Source: Poriferisodalis sp965208925
GTDB lineage: Bacteria > Actinomycetota > Acidimicrobiia > Acidimicrobiales > Poriferisodalaceae
Assembly (NCBI RefSeq): GCF_965208925.1
Contig: NZ_OZ242364.1
Location: 2,046,001 to 2,110,000 of the forward strand
Reading direction: 5' to 3'
DNA length: 64,000 bases
The translations under genes and the position numbers were made by a program. The notes beneath the pieces were generated by a model. That model saw nothing but the letters and a program-made list of their open reading frames with translations. It did no database searches and was not told where the DNA came from. Shown piece after piece: positions 26,708 to 35,811 of the stretch (position 1 is its first letter; every line of letters begins with the position of its first letter).

Positions 26708-27421
26708 GTGCGAGTTGTCAGCCTTGTCCCGAGCGCTACGGAGACGCTGGCGACTTGGGGGGCCGATCCGGTGGCCTGCACCCGCTTCTGCGAGCGGCCC
26801 GACTTGGAGCACGTCGGCGGCACGAAGAATCCAGACATCGCCGCCATCACCGCGTTGCAACCCGATCTTGTCGTCGTGGACTGCGAAGAGAATCGGCGTG
26901 ACGATTACGACGCGCTGCTGGCGGCCGGTCTCGAAGTCGAGGTGCTGCACATTGCGACTCTCGACGATGTCGCGCCAGAACTGGCCCGGCTGGCAGGTCG
27001 CATCGGCGTCGACTGGCAGCCCGAGCCGCTGCCTGACCGCGCCGCACTGCCGCCGCTGCCTCACCCGTCGGGCAGTGCCCGGACGGTTCGTGTGTTCGTG
27101 CCGATCTGGCGGCGGCCGTACATGACCGTCGGCGCCGCCACGTACGGCGTCTCGCTGCTGGAGTACTGCGGCGTGCAGGTGGCCTTCGCCGACCGGCCCG
27201 AGACATACCCCACCCTGAGCGAGGAGGACCTCCGCAGCGAGCCAATCGATCTGGTCCTCGCTCCCACCGAGCCATACGAGTGGCACCGCCGGCACTTCGA
27301 CGAACTCACCGCAATCGGGCCCGCCCATCTCATCGACGGCCAGGATCTCTTCTGGTGGGGGACACGCACGCCTGCAGCCGTGACTCGCGTGGCACAGACG
27401 ATCGCGCGGGCGTTGGCCTGA
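26708..27421 (+). CDS. Cobalamin/metal-chelate-binding BtuF-like protein without signal peptide
   Basis: 237 residues with the helical-backbone metal receptor fold of ABC binding proteins: VVSLVPSATETLATWGA at the very N-terminus, NPDIAAITALQPDLVVVD, the connecting helix region, and the C-terminal lobe with RVFVPIWRRPYMTVG, TYGVSLLEYCGVQVAF and LVLAPTEPYEW. No signal peptide or lipobox exists, because the fold starts within the first four residues, so the protein is probably cytoplasmic. No permease or ATPase gene is nearby. Such stand-alone forms are common, but their ligand is unproven. The start is GTG at 26708. Confidence 0.85.
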   Translation: MRVVSLVPSATETLATWGADPVACTRFCERPDLEHVGGTKNPDIAAITALQPDLVVVDCEENRRDDYDALLAAGLEVEVLHIATLDDVAPELARLAGRIGVDWQPEPLPDRAALPPLPHPSGSARTVRVFVPIWRRPYMTVGAATYGVSLLEYCGVQVAFADRPETYPTLSEEDLRSEPIDLVLAPTEPYEWHRRHFDELTAIGPAHLIDGQDLFWWGTRTPAAVTRVAQTIARALA

Positions 27422-27523
27422 ATGCGACCCGGCCCCGTTGGTGACTCGGGGAAGTCCACAACGGCGCGCAGTAGCGTGACCCGCAGGTCAACCGGCTACC
27501 GCACGACAAGGACAGGAGTGACG

Positions 27524-28675
27524 ATGGGCACAGGACCGCTGGCAGGCGTGCGAGTGATCGAGCTGCAGGGCATCGGCCCGGGGCCATTCTGCGGGATGAT
27601 GCTCTCCGACATGGGTGCGGAGGTCATCCGCGTCGACCGCTCGGCCAACGTGCGAGACCGTGACCCTGCGAGGCCGCCGATCGACGTGCTCGCCCGCGGA
27701 CGTGCCTCCATCGGGCTTGATCTCAAGAACCCCGACGGCGTCGAGGCCCTGCTGCGCCTGGTGGAGCATTCCGACGCGCTCATCGAGGGATTCCGGCCCG
27801 GCGTGATGGAACGGCTCGGCATCGGGCCCGACGAGTGTCTGGCACGCAACCCGCGGCTCGTCTACGGCCGCATGACCGGCTGGGGCCAGGAGGGCCCCTA
27901 CCACATGGGTGCCGGGCACGACATCAACTACATCGCATTGGCCGGTGCGCTCGATCCCATCGGCCGCAAGGGCGAGCCGCCGATCGCGCCGCTCAATCTG
28001 GTGGGTGACTTCGGCGGCGGGGGCATGCTGCTGGCGTTCGGCGTGGCCTGCGCGCTGTTCGAGTCGCAGCGGTCGGGCCAAGGCCAGGTGATCGACGCAG
28101 CCATGGTCGACGGCGCGGCAACGCTCATGGCCATGTTCCACTCGATGCGGGCACTAGGCGTGTGGAACGACGAGCGGGGTACCAACTTGCTCGACACTGG
28201 CAGCCACTTCTACGACGTGTATGAGTGCGCCGACGGCAACTACATCTCGGTCGGGTCGATCGAGCCGCAGTTCTACGCCGAGCTGCTGCGGCTCACCGGT
28301 CTCGAGAGCGATCCGGAGTTCGCCAAGCAGCACTCGCGCAGCCGGTGGCCGGAGCTCAAGGATCGGATCGCCGAGGTCTTCAAGTCGAAGACGCGCGACG
28401 AGTGGTGCGAGATCATGGATGCCACCGATGTGTGCTTCGCCCCGGTGCTGACGCTGGAGGAGGCCCCGCAGCATCCTCACAACGTTCACCGTGACGTGTT
28501 CTGCGAGGTGGCCGGCGTGATCCAGCCGAGCCCATCGCCTCGCTTCAGCCGCACGGTCCAGGCCGTTCAGGGGCCGCCTGCGCACCCCGGCCAGCACACC
28601 GACGACGTGCTGGCCATCGCCGGCTACGACCCCGACGACATCGCAAAGCTGCGCGACACCGGTGCCGTCGCCTGA
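27524..28675 (+). CDS. Alpha-methylacyl-CoA racemase (CaiB/BaiF family)
   Basis: Interconverts (R)- and (S)-2-methylacyl-CoA, needed to degrade branched fatty acids and sterol side chains. 383 residues. The start region LAGVRVIELQGIGPGPFCGM and LSDMGAEVIRVDR is diagnostic for the AMACR branch. The catalytic His is in AGHDINYIALAGAL and the Asp in LVGDFGGGGMLLAF. CAGGAG stands 8 nt before the ATG at 27524, and TAGCGT near 27472 may be its -10. The next small gene overlaps its 3' end. Confidence 0.92.
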   Translation: MGTGPLAGVRVIELQGIGPGPFCGMMLSDMGAEVIRVDRSANVRDRDPARPPIDVLARGRASIGLDLKNPDGVEALLRLVEHSDALIEGFRPGVMERLGIGPDECLARNPRLVYGRMTGWGQEGPYHMGAGHDINYIALAGALDPIGRKGEPPIAPLNLVGDFGGGGMLLAFGVACALFESQRSGQGQVIDAAMVDGAATLMAMFHSMRALGVWNDERGTNLLDTGSHFYDVYECADGNYISVGSIEPQFYAELLRLTGLESDPEFAKQHSRSRWPELKDRIAEVFKSKTRDEWCEIMDATDVCFAPVLTLEEAPQHPHNVHRDVFCEVAGVIQPSPSPRFSRTVQAVQGPPAHPGQHTDDVLAIAGYDPDDIAKLRDTGAVA

Positions 28676-29084
28676 CACAGGAAGCGATGCTGCGGGACCG
28701 GCGAGTGCCGGCGAGCAGGAAGGCCGAGAGCCGAGCGACGCACCGCCGGGGCTCGACCGCAAGCTCGTACCGCTGTATGCCGAAGCTGTCGCTGTCGCCG
28801 ACGTGTCTCCGGCGAGCGCCTGCGCACTGGCCCGCCTATTGCTGCGCAGCCTCATCCAGTCTCAGGGGCTTCGGGGCCGTCACATCGTGCGAGACATCGG
28901 CGAGTTGGTTTCGGCTGGGGCCCCGGTGGGGCTGCTGCGCGCGCTCGACGTCATGAAGCTCAGCGACACCGAGGCACGCCGTCCCGGCGAGCTGAACCTT
29001 GCCAATGGCCACGGAGATGCCCAGAACCTGCTGATGTTCATTCACCTGTTCACGCAGCACGTCGCGCCATCGTCGTCTCAGTGA
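28662..29084 (+). CDS. Hypothetical protein (DUF4145-like by eye)
   Basis: 140 residues starting with GTG inside the 3' end of the racemase gene (14-base overlap), implying coupling. After a Gly/Ala/Glu-rich leader of about 30 residues it is helical: ASACALARLLLRSLIQSQGL, then GRHIVRDIGELVSAGAPVGL, and NLANGHGDAQNLLMFIHLF. The spacing resembles DUF4145 or HEPN-like helical proteins found with defence or regulatory genes, but the match is by eye only. It shares a 4-nt overlap with the following membrane-protein gene. Confidence 0.6.
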   Translation: MPSPDTGSDAAGPASAGEQEGREPSDAPPGLDRKLVPLYAEAVAVADVSPASACALARLLLRSLIQSQGLRGRHIVRDIGELVSAGAPVGLLRALDVMKLSDTEARRPGELNLANGHGDAQNLLMFIHLFTQHVAPSSSQ

Positions 29085-29452
29085 GCGCCGAGGTCGCCTC
29101 GACAGTCCACACGGCGATTGGCTGGGCGATGGTGCTGTCGAACGGCGCCGCGGGGCTCTGGGCGCTTGGCGCGAGACGCTGGGAAGCACTGCGTCATCGC
29201 AGCCTGTGGTGGTTCTTGGGCGGCGCATGGGTGTTGGTGTTCGTGCAGCTCACTTCGGGTGTCATCCTGATGCGAGCTGCAGCGGTCGATGCCCCGGCAT
29301 TCCACGTCTTCTACGGGGTCTGTTGCGCGGTTGCGGTCCTGTTCGTCTACGCCTACCGCCAGCAGCTGGAACACCGTCGCTACGAGTTGTTCGGACTCGG
29401 CGCGCTGTTCATCATGGGGCTCGCCATCCGAGCCATGTTCTTGGGCAGCTGA
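29081..29452 (+). CDS. Small four-helix membrane protein
   Basis: 123 residues with about four hydrophobic segments: AIGWAMVLSNGAAGLWAL, WWFLGGAWVLVFVQLTSGVI, FHVFYGVCCAVAVLFVYAY and LFGLGALFIMGLAIRAM. There is no recognised motif. The GTG start overlaps the previous stop by 4 bases (GTGA), so the three genes from 27524 form one unit. The function is unknown. Confidence 0.7.
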   Translation: MSAEVASTVHTAIGWAMVLSNGAAGLWALGARRWEALRHRSLWWFLGGAWVLVFVQLTSGVILMRAAAVDAPAFHVFYGVCCAVAVLFVYAYRQQLEHRRYELFGLGALFIMGLAIRAMFLGS

Positions 29453-29458
29453 CGAGCC

Positions 29459-29483
29459 TGGCGCACCCACAACGGGTGCGCCA
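29459..29483. terminator. Bidirectional terminator between convergent genes
   Basis: A perfect 10-bp GC-rich stem (29459-29468 with 29474-29483) and a 5-nt loop lie between the membrane-protein gene and pckG, which converge. Short T-poor flank. Confidence 0.7.
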
Positions 29484-29497
29484 TTCACTGCATGCGC

Positions 29498-31348
29498 TCA
29501 GAGACCGAGTCGCTCCTCGAGCAGGTCGAGCTGGTGACGCATCTGCGAGGGCAGGCGCTCGCCCAGGTTCCGGTAGTGGGCCTCGATCATGTCGATCTCG
29601 GCTCGCCAATCGTCCTCGTCGACGCCGAGGAGCGTTTCGATCTCTGCCGGGGTCAGGTCCAGGCCGCTGGTGTCGAGCGCTTCGGGCGGCGGCGCCAGAC
29701 CGATCGCGGTCGGCACTGCTTCACCGTGGCCGGCGACCCGCTCCAGTATCCACTTGAGCACTCGAGCGTTGTCACCGAAGCCGGGCCAGATGAACTTGCC
29801 GTCGGCGTCCTTGCGGAACCAGTTCACGTAGTACAGCTTCGGCAGCTGGGTGCCCGGCTTCGCACCGATGTCCAACCAGTGCTGGAAGTAGTCGCCGAAG
29901 TTGTATCCGCAGAACGGCAGCATCGCGAAGGGATCGCGCCGCACCTCGCCCACCGTCCCTGCTGCGGCAGCTGTCTTCTCCGAGGACATCTGCGAGCCCA
30001 GGAACACGCCGTGCTCCCAGTCGAAGGCCTCGACCACGAGCGGCACCGTGGTAGCGCGCCGGCCGCCGAAGAGGATGGCCGAGATGGGCACGCCGGCGGG
30101 GTCCTCCCACTCGGGCGCAATGGTGGGGCATTGAGAGGCAGGGGCCGTGAAGCGGGCGTTGGGATGGGCTGCGGGCGTGCCGTCGGACGGCGACCACTCG
30201 TTGCCGCGCCAGTCGATGAGGCCCTCCGGCGGTTTCGGCGTGAGGCCCTCCCACCACACATCGCCGGCAGGGGTCTGCGCCACATTGGTGAATACGCAGT
30301 TGCCCCACATTGTCCCGAGCGCGCTCGGGTTGGTGTCGGCGCCGGTGTTGGGCGCGACGCCGAAGATGCCGGCCTCGGGATTGATGGCGTGCAGGCGGCC
30401 GTCGTCGCCGAACTTCATCCAGGCGATGTCGTCGCCGATGGTGCGGATCTTCCAGCCGGGAAGCGTGGGGATCATCATCGCCATGTTCGTCTTGCCGCAG
30501 GCGGAGGGGAAGGCTGCCGCCACGTAGACGGTCTCGCCTTGCGGTGGAGTCACGCCCACGATGAGCATGTGCTCGGCCAGCCAGCCTTCGTCGCGGGCCA
30601 TGGTCGAGGCGATTCGCAGCGCGAAGCACTTCTTGCCGAGCAGGGCATTGCCGCCGTAGCCAGAACCGTAGGACCAGATTTCGCGTGTCTCGGGGTAGTG
30701 GACGATGTACTTGCGGTCCGCGTCGCACGGCCACGGGACGTCAGCTTGACCCGGTTCCAACGGTGCGCCGAGCGAGTGGACGCAGGGCACGAAGTCGCCG
30801 TCGCCGAGCACATCGAGCGCTGCCTGGCCCATGCGAGTCATGATCCGCATGGAGGCGGCGACGTAGGGCGAGTCGGTGAGCTGGACCCCGATGTGGGCGA
30901 TGTGGCTGCCGAGCGGTCCCATCGAGAACGGCACCACGTACATGGTCCTGCCGCGCATCGATCCCTCGAAGAGCTTCAGCAGCTCCTCGCGCATTTCGGC
31001 AGGTTCCCGCCAGTTGTTGTTCGGACCGGCGTCAATGGCGCGCTCGGTGCAGATGAAGGTGCGATCTTCGACGCGGGCGACGTCGCCCGGATCGGAACGG
31101 GCGAGGTAGCTGTTGGGGCGCGCGTCGGAATCGAGCGGGATCAGCGTCCCCGATTCCACCATCTGGCCGCAGAGCCGCTCGTACTCCGCCTGTGAGCCGT
31201 CGCACCAGTGGACTGCATCGGGGCGCAGCACGCCGGCCCAATGATCGACCCAATCGATCAGCTGACGGTGAGTGGTCGCAGGCAAATTGTCCTCCGGGTC
31301 CGAGTCTCGCGCTTGCGCACGACGTGTCAGATGCTCGTGCTCCCGCAC
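29498..31348 (-). CDS. pckG: Phosphoenolpyruvate carboxykinase (GTP)
   Basis: Converts oxaloacetate to PEP with GTP, the gluconeogenic entry step, in the cytoplasm. 616 residues, normal for the GTP class. The kinase-1a P-loop FPSACGKTNM, with its reactive Cys, is at about 280-289; kinase-2 is IGDDIAWMKFGDDGRL; RPNSYLARSDPGDVARVEDR binds substrate; PEAGIFGVAPNTGADTNPSA and GRRATTVPLVVEA are further family motifs. The GTG at 31348 gives a 22-residue polar leader before the conserved part. A small OB-fold gene lies 51 nt upstream on the same strand. Confidence 0.96.
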   Translation of the reverse strand: MREHEHLTRRAQARDSDPEDNLPATTHRQLIDWVDHWAGVLRPDAVHWCDGSQAEYERLCGQMVESGTLIPLDSDARPNSYLARSDPGDVARVEDRTFICTERAIDAGPNNNWREPAEMREELLKLFEGSMRGRTMYVVPFSMGPLGSHIAHIGVQLTDSPYVAASMRIMTRMGQAALDVLGDGDFVPCVHSLGAPLEPGQADVPWPCDADRKYIVHYPETREIWSYGSGYGGNALLGKKCFALRIASTMARDEGWLAEHMLIVGVTPPQGETVYVAAAFPSACGKTNMAMMIPTLPGWKIRTIGDDIAWMKFGDDGRLHAINPEAGIFGVAPNTGADTNPSALGTMWGNCVFTNVAQTPAGDVWWEGLTPKPPEGLIDWRGNEWSPSDGTPAAHPNARFTAPASQCPTIAPEWEDPAGVPISAILFGGRRATTVPLVVEAFDWEHGVFLGSQMSSEKTAAAAGTVGEVRRDPFAMLPFCGYNFGDYFQHWLDIGAKPGTQLPKLYYVNWFRKDADGKFIWPGFGDNARVLKWILERVAGHGEAVPTAIGLAPPPEALDTSGLDLTPAEIETLLGVDEDDWRAEIDMIEAHYRNLGERLPSQMRHQLDLLEERLGL

Positions 31349-31399
31349 GACGTGACTGGTAACTCGTTCTTCGGCCAGCGCGCCTGCGCCGGCCTCAGA

Positions 31400-31645
31400 T
31401 CACGCTGTCTCCCCCCCGGCGGTGATCCAATCAGGTGTTCCCAGATCCACTTCCGAGCCGAGACGCAGCCGTGTGGCGAGCCCCCGCTCGTCCAGGTCGT
31501 AGATCACTCGCTGGCCTTGCCGCACCATCCGAAAGATGGATCCCTCCAGGGCATTCGGGGCCAGTTCGTGCTCGGAGCGCGTGACGTCGTCAGTCACGAT
31601 CCCGACTCTGGATGCCGGGTCGTACGACTTGATGACGCCTTGCAC
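31400..31645 (-). CDS. Small OB-fold (cold-shock-like) protein
   Basis: 81 residues. QGVIKSYDPASRVGIVTDDV, then LEGSIFRMVRQGQRVIYDLD, follow the beta-strand plan of cold-shock domains (G-V-I-K-S-Y-D, a G-I-V strand, then GQRV-Y-D). The RNP aromatic residues are not conserved, so nucleic-acid binding is uncertain. It lies directly upstream of pckG and might be co-transcribed with it; it reads away from fakA. ATG at 31645, with GGAGG only 3 nt upstream. Confidence 0.65.
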   Translation of the reverse strand: MQGVIKSYDPASRVGIVTDDVTRSEHELAPNALEGSIFRMVRQGQRVIYDLDERGLATRLRLGSEVDLGTPDWITAGGETA

Positions 31646-31736
31646 ATGCGCCTCCAGTGGCAGGGATGCTGAGGGGCCGCCGTGGCGGCCCGCGCAGTCT
31701 CCGGAACGCTACCAACCGGTCGCCGCGGGCGCGTTG

Positions 31737-31742
31737 TAGCTT
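31737..31742 (+). promoter_or_regulatory. -10 box (TAGCTT) of fakA, leaderless
   Basis: TAGCTT lies 8 nt before the ATG at 31751; it would start the fakA-recG transcript. Confidence 0.5.
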
Positions 31743-31750
31743 CGGCATCC

Positions 31751-33610
31751 ATGGGCGACAGCAACGCTCATACATCGGTGGGCACCATGCCCTCTCTCGA
31801 CAGCGGAGCGCTGGCCGAGGTCATGCGCCGGTATCAGTCCGCGCTGAACCAGCACCGGGTCACGATCGATCGCCTCAACGTCTATCCCGTGCCCGATGGC
31901 GACACCGGCACCAACATGGCCTTGACGCTCGCAGCAGTCACGGAGGAACTGCTGAGGTCCGGTGCCGGCAGGGGGGACATCTGCCGCGCGATCTCGCACG
32001 GTGCACTCATGGGCGCGCGCGGCAATAGCGGTGTCATCGTCAGCCAGTTGCTGCGCGGCCTGGCTGCCACGCTCGCCCCCCGCGACGACGCTCCCGACAG
32101 CGATCCGCCGATCGACGCCGCGTTGCTCGCCGAGGGCTTGCTCGCCGCGAGCACGGCTGCCGACAGTGCGGTCATGCGGCCCGTCGAGGGCACGATCCTG
32201 AGTGTTGCGCGCGCCTCAGCCCAGGCGGCACAGCGAGCACTCGAATCCCTGACGCCTGACGAGCGGGGCACCGGCGCGACGGCGCTGGCAGCTGTGCTCG
32301 AGAGCGCACGGCTGGCCGGACAGGCAGCACTGGAAGCCACCCCGCAGCAGCTTCCGGTGCTGGCCGACGCTGGGGTGGTCGACGCCGGCGCCGCGGGTTA
32401 CCTGCTGTTGCTCGATGCACTGCTGAGCGTCGTCGACGGCCGCCCGCTGCCGGATGAGGTCGACTTGCCGGCTGAGGTGGCAGCTGTCATCGCACACGGG
32501 AACGCTGGCACCAACCTGCCCAGCGATCCTGTGGATCCTGTCGCGGAACAACGCGCCGAACTGCACAGCCACCTCGACCCGGGCGACGGCGGGGGTCACG
32601 ACGTGCACGATCCGTCTGGCACCCGTTACGAGGTCATGTTCCTGCTCGCGGCGCCCGACGAGAACATCGATCAGTTCAAGGTTGCCTGGGATGCCCTGGG
32701 CGACTCGATCGTGATGGTGGGCGGCGACGGGCTGTGGAACTGTCATATCCACACCGATGACATCGGCCCCGTCATCGAAGCGGGCATTGACGTGGGACGG
32801 CCCCATCGCATCCAGATCACCGATCTTCATGAGCAAGTCGCTGGCCTCGGCGGCCACAGTGCGCATGGTGCGCACGCAGGCCAGCACGGTGCGCACGCAG
32901 GCCAGCACGGTGCGCACGCAAATGGCGGCACGGCGATCAGGGATCAGCCGCAGGTCGCATGCGCAGTCGTCGCCGTCTCGCCTGCACCGGGGCTGGACGA
33001 GCTCTTCACGGCGCTGGGTGTCCAGGAAATCGTCACCGGGGGACAGACGATGAATCCCTCGACCGCGGAACTGCTCGCGGCAGTCAGCGCCGCACCGTCA
33101 CAGCAGGTCGTGGTGCTGCCCAACAATTCCAACATCGTCCCGGTTGCCCGCCAGGTCGATGCACAGACGGTCAAGCAGGTGGAAGTCGTAGCCACCACGT
33201 CGGTTCCCGCGGGCCTCGCAGCCCTCATCGGGTACGACCCAGGCGCCGATGCGGCCCGCAACGCAGCGTCCATGGGCGAATCAGCCACCGCGGTCGCCGC
33301 AGGCGAGGTGACGCAGGCCGTGCGCGATACGACGGCTTCTGTCGGCCAGGTCGCCGCCGGTCAATGGATCGGTCTTGACGAGTCGGGCATCGTCGCCACG
33401 GGACCCACGGCCGGTGCAGCTGCCATCGGGTTGCTCGCGCACATGCTGCAGCCGACCCACGAGATCCTCACGCTGATCGAGGGAGCAGCCGCCCGGGCCG
33501 CCGAGACCGCCGAGGTGACGGCGTGGCTCGCCGAGCGCTGGCCCGACGTCGAGGTTGAGCGGCACGTCGGCGGTCAAGACCACTACCCGTACCTCTTCGG
33601 CATCGAATGA
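31751..33610 (+). CDS. fakA: DAK2-domain fatty acid kinase catalytic subunit (FakA/YloV family)
   Basis: Phosphorylates fatty acids presented by a FakB (DegV) partner, feeding acyl-phosphate to PlsX-linked phospholipid synthesis. 619 residues. The N-terminal DhaL domain has LNVYPVPDGDTGTNM (Mg-binding Asp), HGALMGARGNSGVI and VRPVEGT-like MRPVEGTILSV. Next comes the YloV-type middle domain (YEVMFLLAAPDENIDQF, LWNCHIHTDDIGPVIEAG) and the C-terminal domain (LPNNSNIVPVARQVD). An unusual His-rich linker made of 21-bp repeats sits near residues 365-395. recG overlaps its end by 4 bases, the same order as Bacillus yloV-recG. Confidence 0.9.
   Translation: MGDSNAHTSVGTMPSLDSGALAEVMRRYQSALNQHRVTIDRLNVYPVPDGDTGTNMALTLAAVTEELLRSGAGRGDICRAISHGALMGARGNSGVIVSQLLRGLAATLAPRDDAPDSDPPIDAALLAEGLLAASTAADSAVMRPVEGTILSVARASAQAAQRALESLTPDERGTGATALAAVLESARLAGQAALEATPQQLPVLADAGVVDAGAAGYLLLLDALLSVVDGRPLPDEVDLPAEVAAVIAHGNAGTNLPSDPVDPVAEQRAELHSHLDPGDGGGHDVHDPSGTRYEVMFLLAAPDENIDQFKVAWDALGDSIVMVGGDGLWNCHIHTDDIGPVIEAGIDVGRPHRIQITDLHEQVAGLGGHSAHGAHAGQHGAHAGQHGAHANGGTAIRDQPQVACAVVAVSPAPGLDELFTALGVQEIVTGGQTMNPSTAELLAAVSAAPSQQVVVLPNNSNIVPVARQVDAQTVKQVEVVATTSVPAGLAALIGYDPGADAARNAASMGESATAVAAGEVTQAVRDTTASVGQVAAGQWIGLDESGIVATGPTAGAAAIGLLAHMLQPTHEILTLIEGAAARAAETAEVTAWLAERWPDVEVERHVGGQDHYPYLFGIE
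32867..32920 (+). repeat. 21-bp tandem repeat coding a His-rich linker in fakA
   Basis: Two full copies (32867-32887 and 32888-32908) and 12 bases of a third. The unit keeps frame and codes the 7-residue GAHAGQH. Together with nearby HSAH and HGAH it makes a stretch with many His, possibly metal-binding. Confidence 0.92.
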
Positions 33611-35811
33611 GCCCACCCCAACCCAGCCAGCTCGCTGCGGGCCGGTCCCCGGGGGCGGCTGCGAAGGGCCCGCTGACGCTGCGGGAGCTCGACGCGATCA
33701 GCGTTGACCGGCTCAACGGTGTCGGTCCGCAGCGCCGCAAGGCCCTGGCCGAAGTGGGCGTCGAGTCCGTATTCGATCTGCTCACGTACTATCCCCGGCG
33801 CTACGTCGACCGCACGTCCCAGGCGCCGATCAGCGAGGCCGCTGTCGGAGCGGAGATGACGGTCGTGGCCGATGTGCATGCCGTGTCGAGCCGCCGCCTG
33901 CGAGGAGGCCGGCGACTGGTGAGCGTCGAGGTGACCGATGCCACCGGCGCGCTCAGCGCTGTGTTCTTCAACCAGGCGTGGCGTGAGCGTCAGCTCACCG
34001 AAGGGCGAACGGTGGCGCTGTTCGGCAAGGTGGAGAACTATCGGGGCCGCAAGCAGATGACCAATCCCGTAGTCGATGTGCTGGGTGACGGCTCCACTTC
34101 GGACCGCACGGGAAAGATCGTGGCGATCTACGCGCAGTCGGAAGCCGCCGGCATCGTGACGTGGGATGTCGCGAACTGGGTTGCGGAAGCGCAACGACGC
34201 TGTTCAGCCCGAGGCATTGCCGATCCGTTGCCGGACTGGCTGCGGAGCCGGTTCGACGTCATCGACCGGCCCAGTGCCTTGGCCGACATCCATGGGCCGT
34301 CCTCCGCCGCCGAGCAGGCTGCCGCGCGAGATCGACTGGTGTTCGACGAGCTCTTGCGGGTGCAGCTGGTGCTGCGCAGCCAGCGCTTGGCGCGCGAGGC
34401 CAACGAACTCGGCATCGCGCACGAGCCGGCCGGCGCGCTCATCGAGGGATTTCACCGTCTCCTTCCCTACGAGCTGACGGGGGCGCAGCGGCGTGCGATG
34501 GCCGACATCGATGCCGACGTGAGCACCGTGCGCCCGATGCACCGTCTGCTGCAGGGCGATGTCGGGTCCGGCAAGACGCTCGTGGCCCTGCACGCATTGC
34601 TTATCGCGGTGCAGAACCGCCACCAAGGCGCGCTCATGGCGCCGACGGAGGTACTCGCGGAACAGCACTTCATCGCCCTGCGCGCACTGCTCGACGGCTT
34701 CGAAGTCCCTGATGAGGCGCGGCTCGGCGGCACGCGGCCATTGCGCCTGCGCCTGCTCAGCGGTTCGAGTTCGGCGGCCCAGCGACGAGAGGTGCTGGTG
34801 GAGATCGCGACGGGCGCTGCCGACATCGTCGTAGGCACACACGCCCTGCTGGAGGAGTCGGTGAAGTTCGGCTCGCTCAGTGTCGTCGTCGTAGATGAGC
34901 AGCACCGATTCGGCGTATCGCAGCGTGCCCAGCTGCGCGAGGGCGGCCGTGACGACCGCCGCATTCCCCACCTGCTGGTGATGACCGCGACACCTATTCC
35001 TCGCACGGCGGCGATGACGGTATACGGCGACCTCGATGTCTCGGTGCTCGACGAACTCCCGCCGGGCCGCAAACGGGTAGCGACGCAGTGGGTGCACGGT
35101 CCCTTGGCCACCGAATCGATGTGGTCCGAGGTGCGCGACGAGGTCGAGTCCGGTCGCCAGGCGTATGTGGTGTGCCCGCTGATCACCGAGAGCGAGAGCC
35201 TGGATGCACGCTCGGCGGAACGCATGCACGCCGAGCTCGTGGCCGGCGCGCTCGCTGGCCTTCGGGTCGGGTTGCTGCACGGCCGTATGCCGCCGGCCGA
35301 CAAGGAACGTGCGATGGCCCGGTTCCGGGCAGGGAAGCTGGACGCGCTGGTCGCGACGACGGTCATCGAAGTCGGGATCGACATTCCGAATGCCACGGTG
35401 ATGGTCGTGCTGTCCGCTGACCGCTTCGGCATCGCGCAGCTGCACCAGCTGCGTGGCCGGGTGGGTCGGGGCAGCCACGCATCGTCGTGCTACCTGGTCA
35501 GCGACGACGATCCGACCCCCACTGCCGTCCAACGACTGACCGCACTCTCGGAGTCGAACGATGGGTTCGAGCTGGCCGAGCGCGACCTGGAGCTCCGCGG
35601 CGAGGGCACGCTGTTCGACGAGCGGCAATCAGGGCGCAGCGATCTGAAGCTGGCATCGTTGGCCCGCGATCTCGCCTGGGTGCAGGCCGCCCGTGACGCG
35701 GCAATCGATCTCATCGCGGCCGATGGGGATCTGGATGCTCATCCGGCGCTCGCAGACGAGGTCGACTGGTTCGCCAGCCGTCGCGATCCCGACTACCTGC
35801 AGCGCAGCTAG
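33607..35811 (+). CDS. recG: ATP-dependent DNA helicase RecG
   Basis: Remodels stalled replication forks and branch-migrates Holliday junctions. 734 residues. An N-terminal wedge/OB part (LFDLLTYYPRRYVDRT, then VADVHAVSSRR) precedes the SF2 motor: motif I LLQGDVGSGKTLVALHALL, Ia LMAPTEVLAEQHF, II VVVDEQHRFGVSQR, III MTATPIPRTAAMTVYGDLDV, and C-terminal HGRMPPADKERAMARFR, ATTVIEVGIDIPNATVM and QLHQLRGRVGRG. ATG overlaps the fakA stop by 4 bases. Its TAG stop shares CTAG with the converging rsmD stop. Confidence 0.96.
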   Translation: MSPPQPSQLAAGRSPGAAAKGPLTLRELDAISVDRLNGVGPQRRKALAEVGVESVFDLLTYYPRRYVDRTSQAPISEAAVGAEMTVVADVHAVSSRRLRGGRRLVSVEVTDATGALSAVFFNQAWRERQLTEGRTVALFGKVENYRGRKQMTNPVVDVLGDGSTSDRTGKIVAIYAQSEAAGIVTWDVANWVAEAQRRCSARGIADPLPDWLRSRFDVIDRPSALADIHGPSSAAEQAAARDRLVFDELLRVQLVLRSQRLAREANELGIAHEPAGALIEGFHRLLPYELTGAQRRAMADIDADVSTVRPMHRLLQGDVGSGKTLVALHALLIAVQNRHQGALMAPTEVLAEQHFIALRALLDGFEVPDEARLGGTRPLRLRLLSGSSSAAQRREVLVEIATGAADIVVGTHALLEESVKFGSLSVVVVDEQHRFGVSQRAQLREGGRDDRRIPHLLVMTATPIPRTAAMTVYGDLDVSVLDELPPGRKRVATQWVHGPLATESMWSEVRDEVESGRQAYVVCPLITESESLDARSAERMHAELVAGALAGLRVGLLHGRMPPADKERAMARFRAGKLDALVATTVIEVGIDIPNATVMVVLSADRFGIAQLHQLRGRVGRGSHASSCYLVSDDDPTPTAVQRLTALSESNDGFELAERDLELRGEGTLFDERQSGRSDLKLASLARDLAWVQAARDAAIDLIAADGDLDAHPALADEVDWFASRRDPDYLQRS

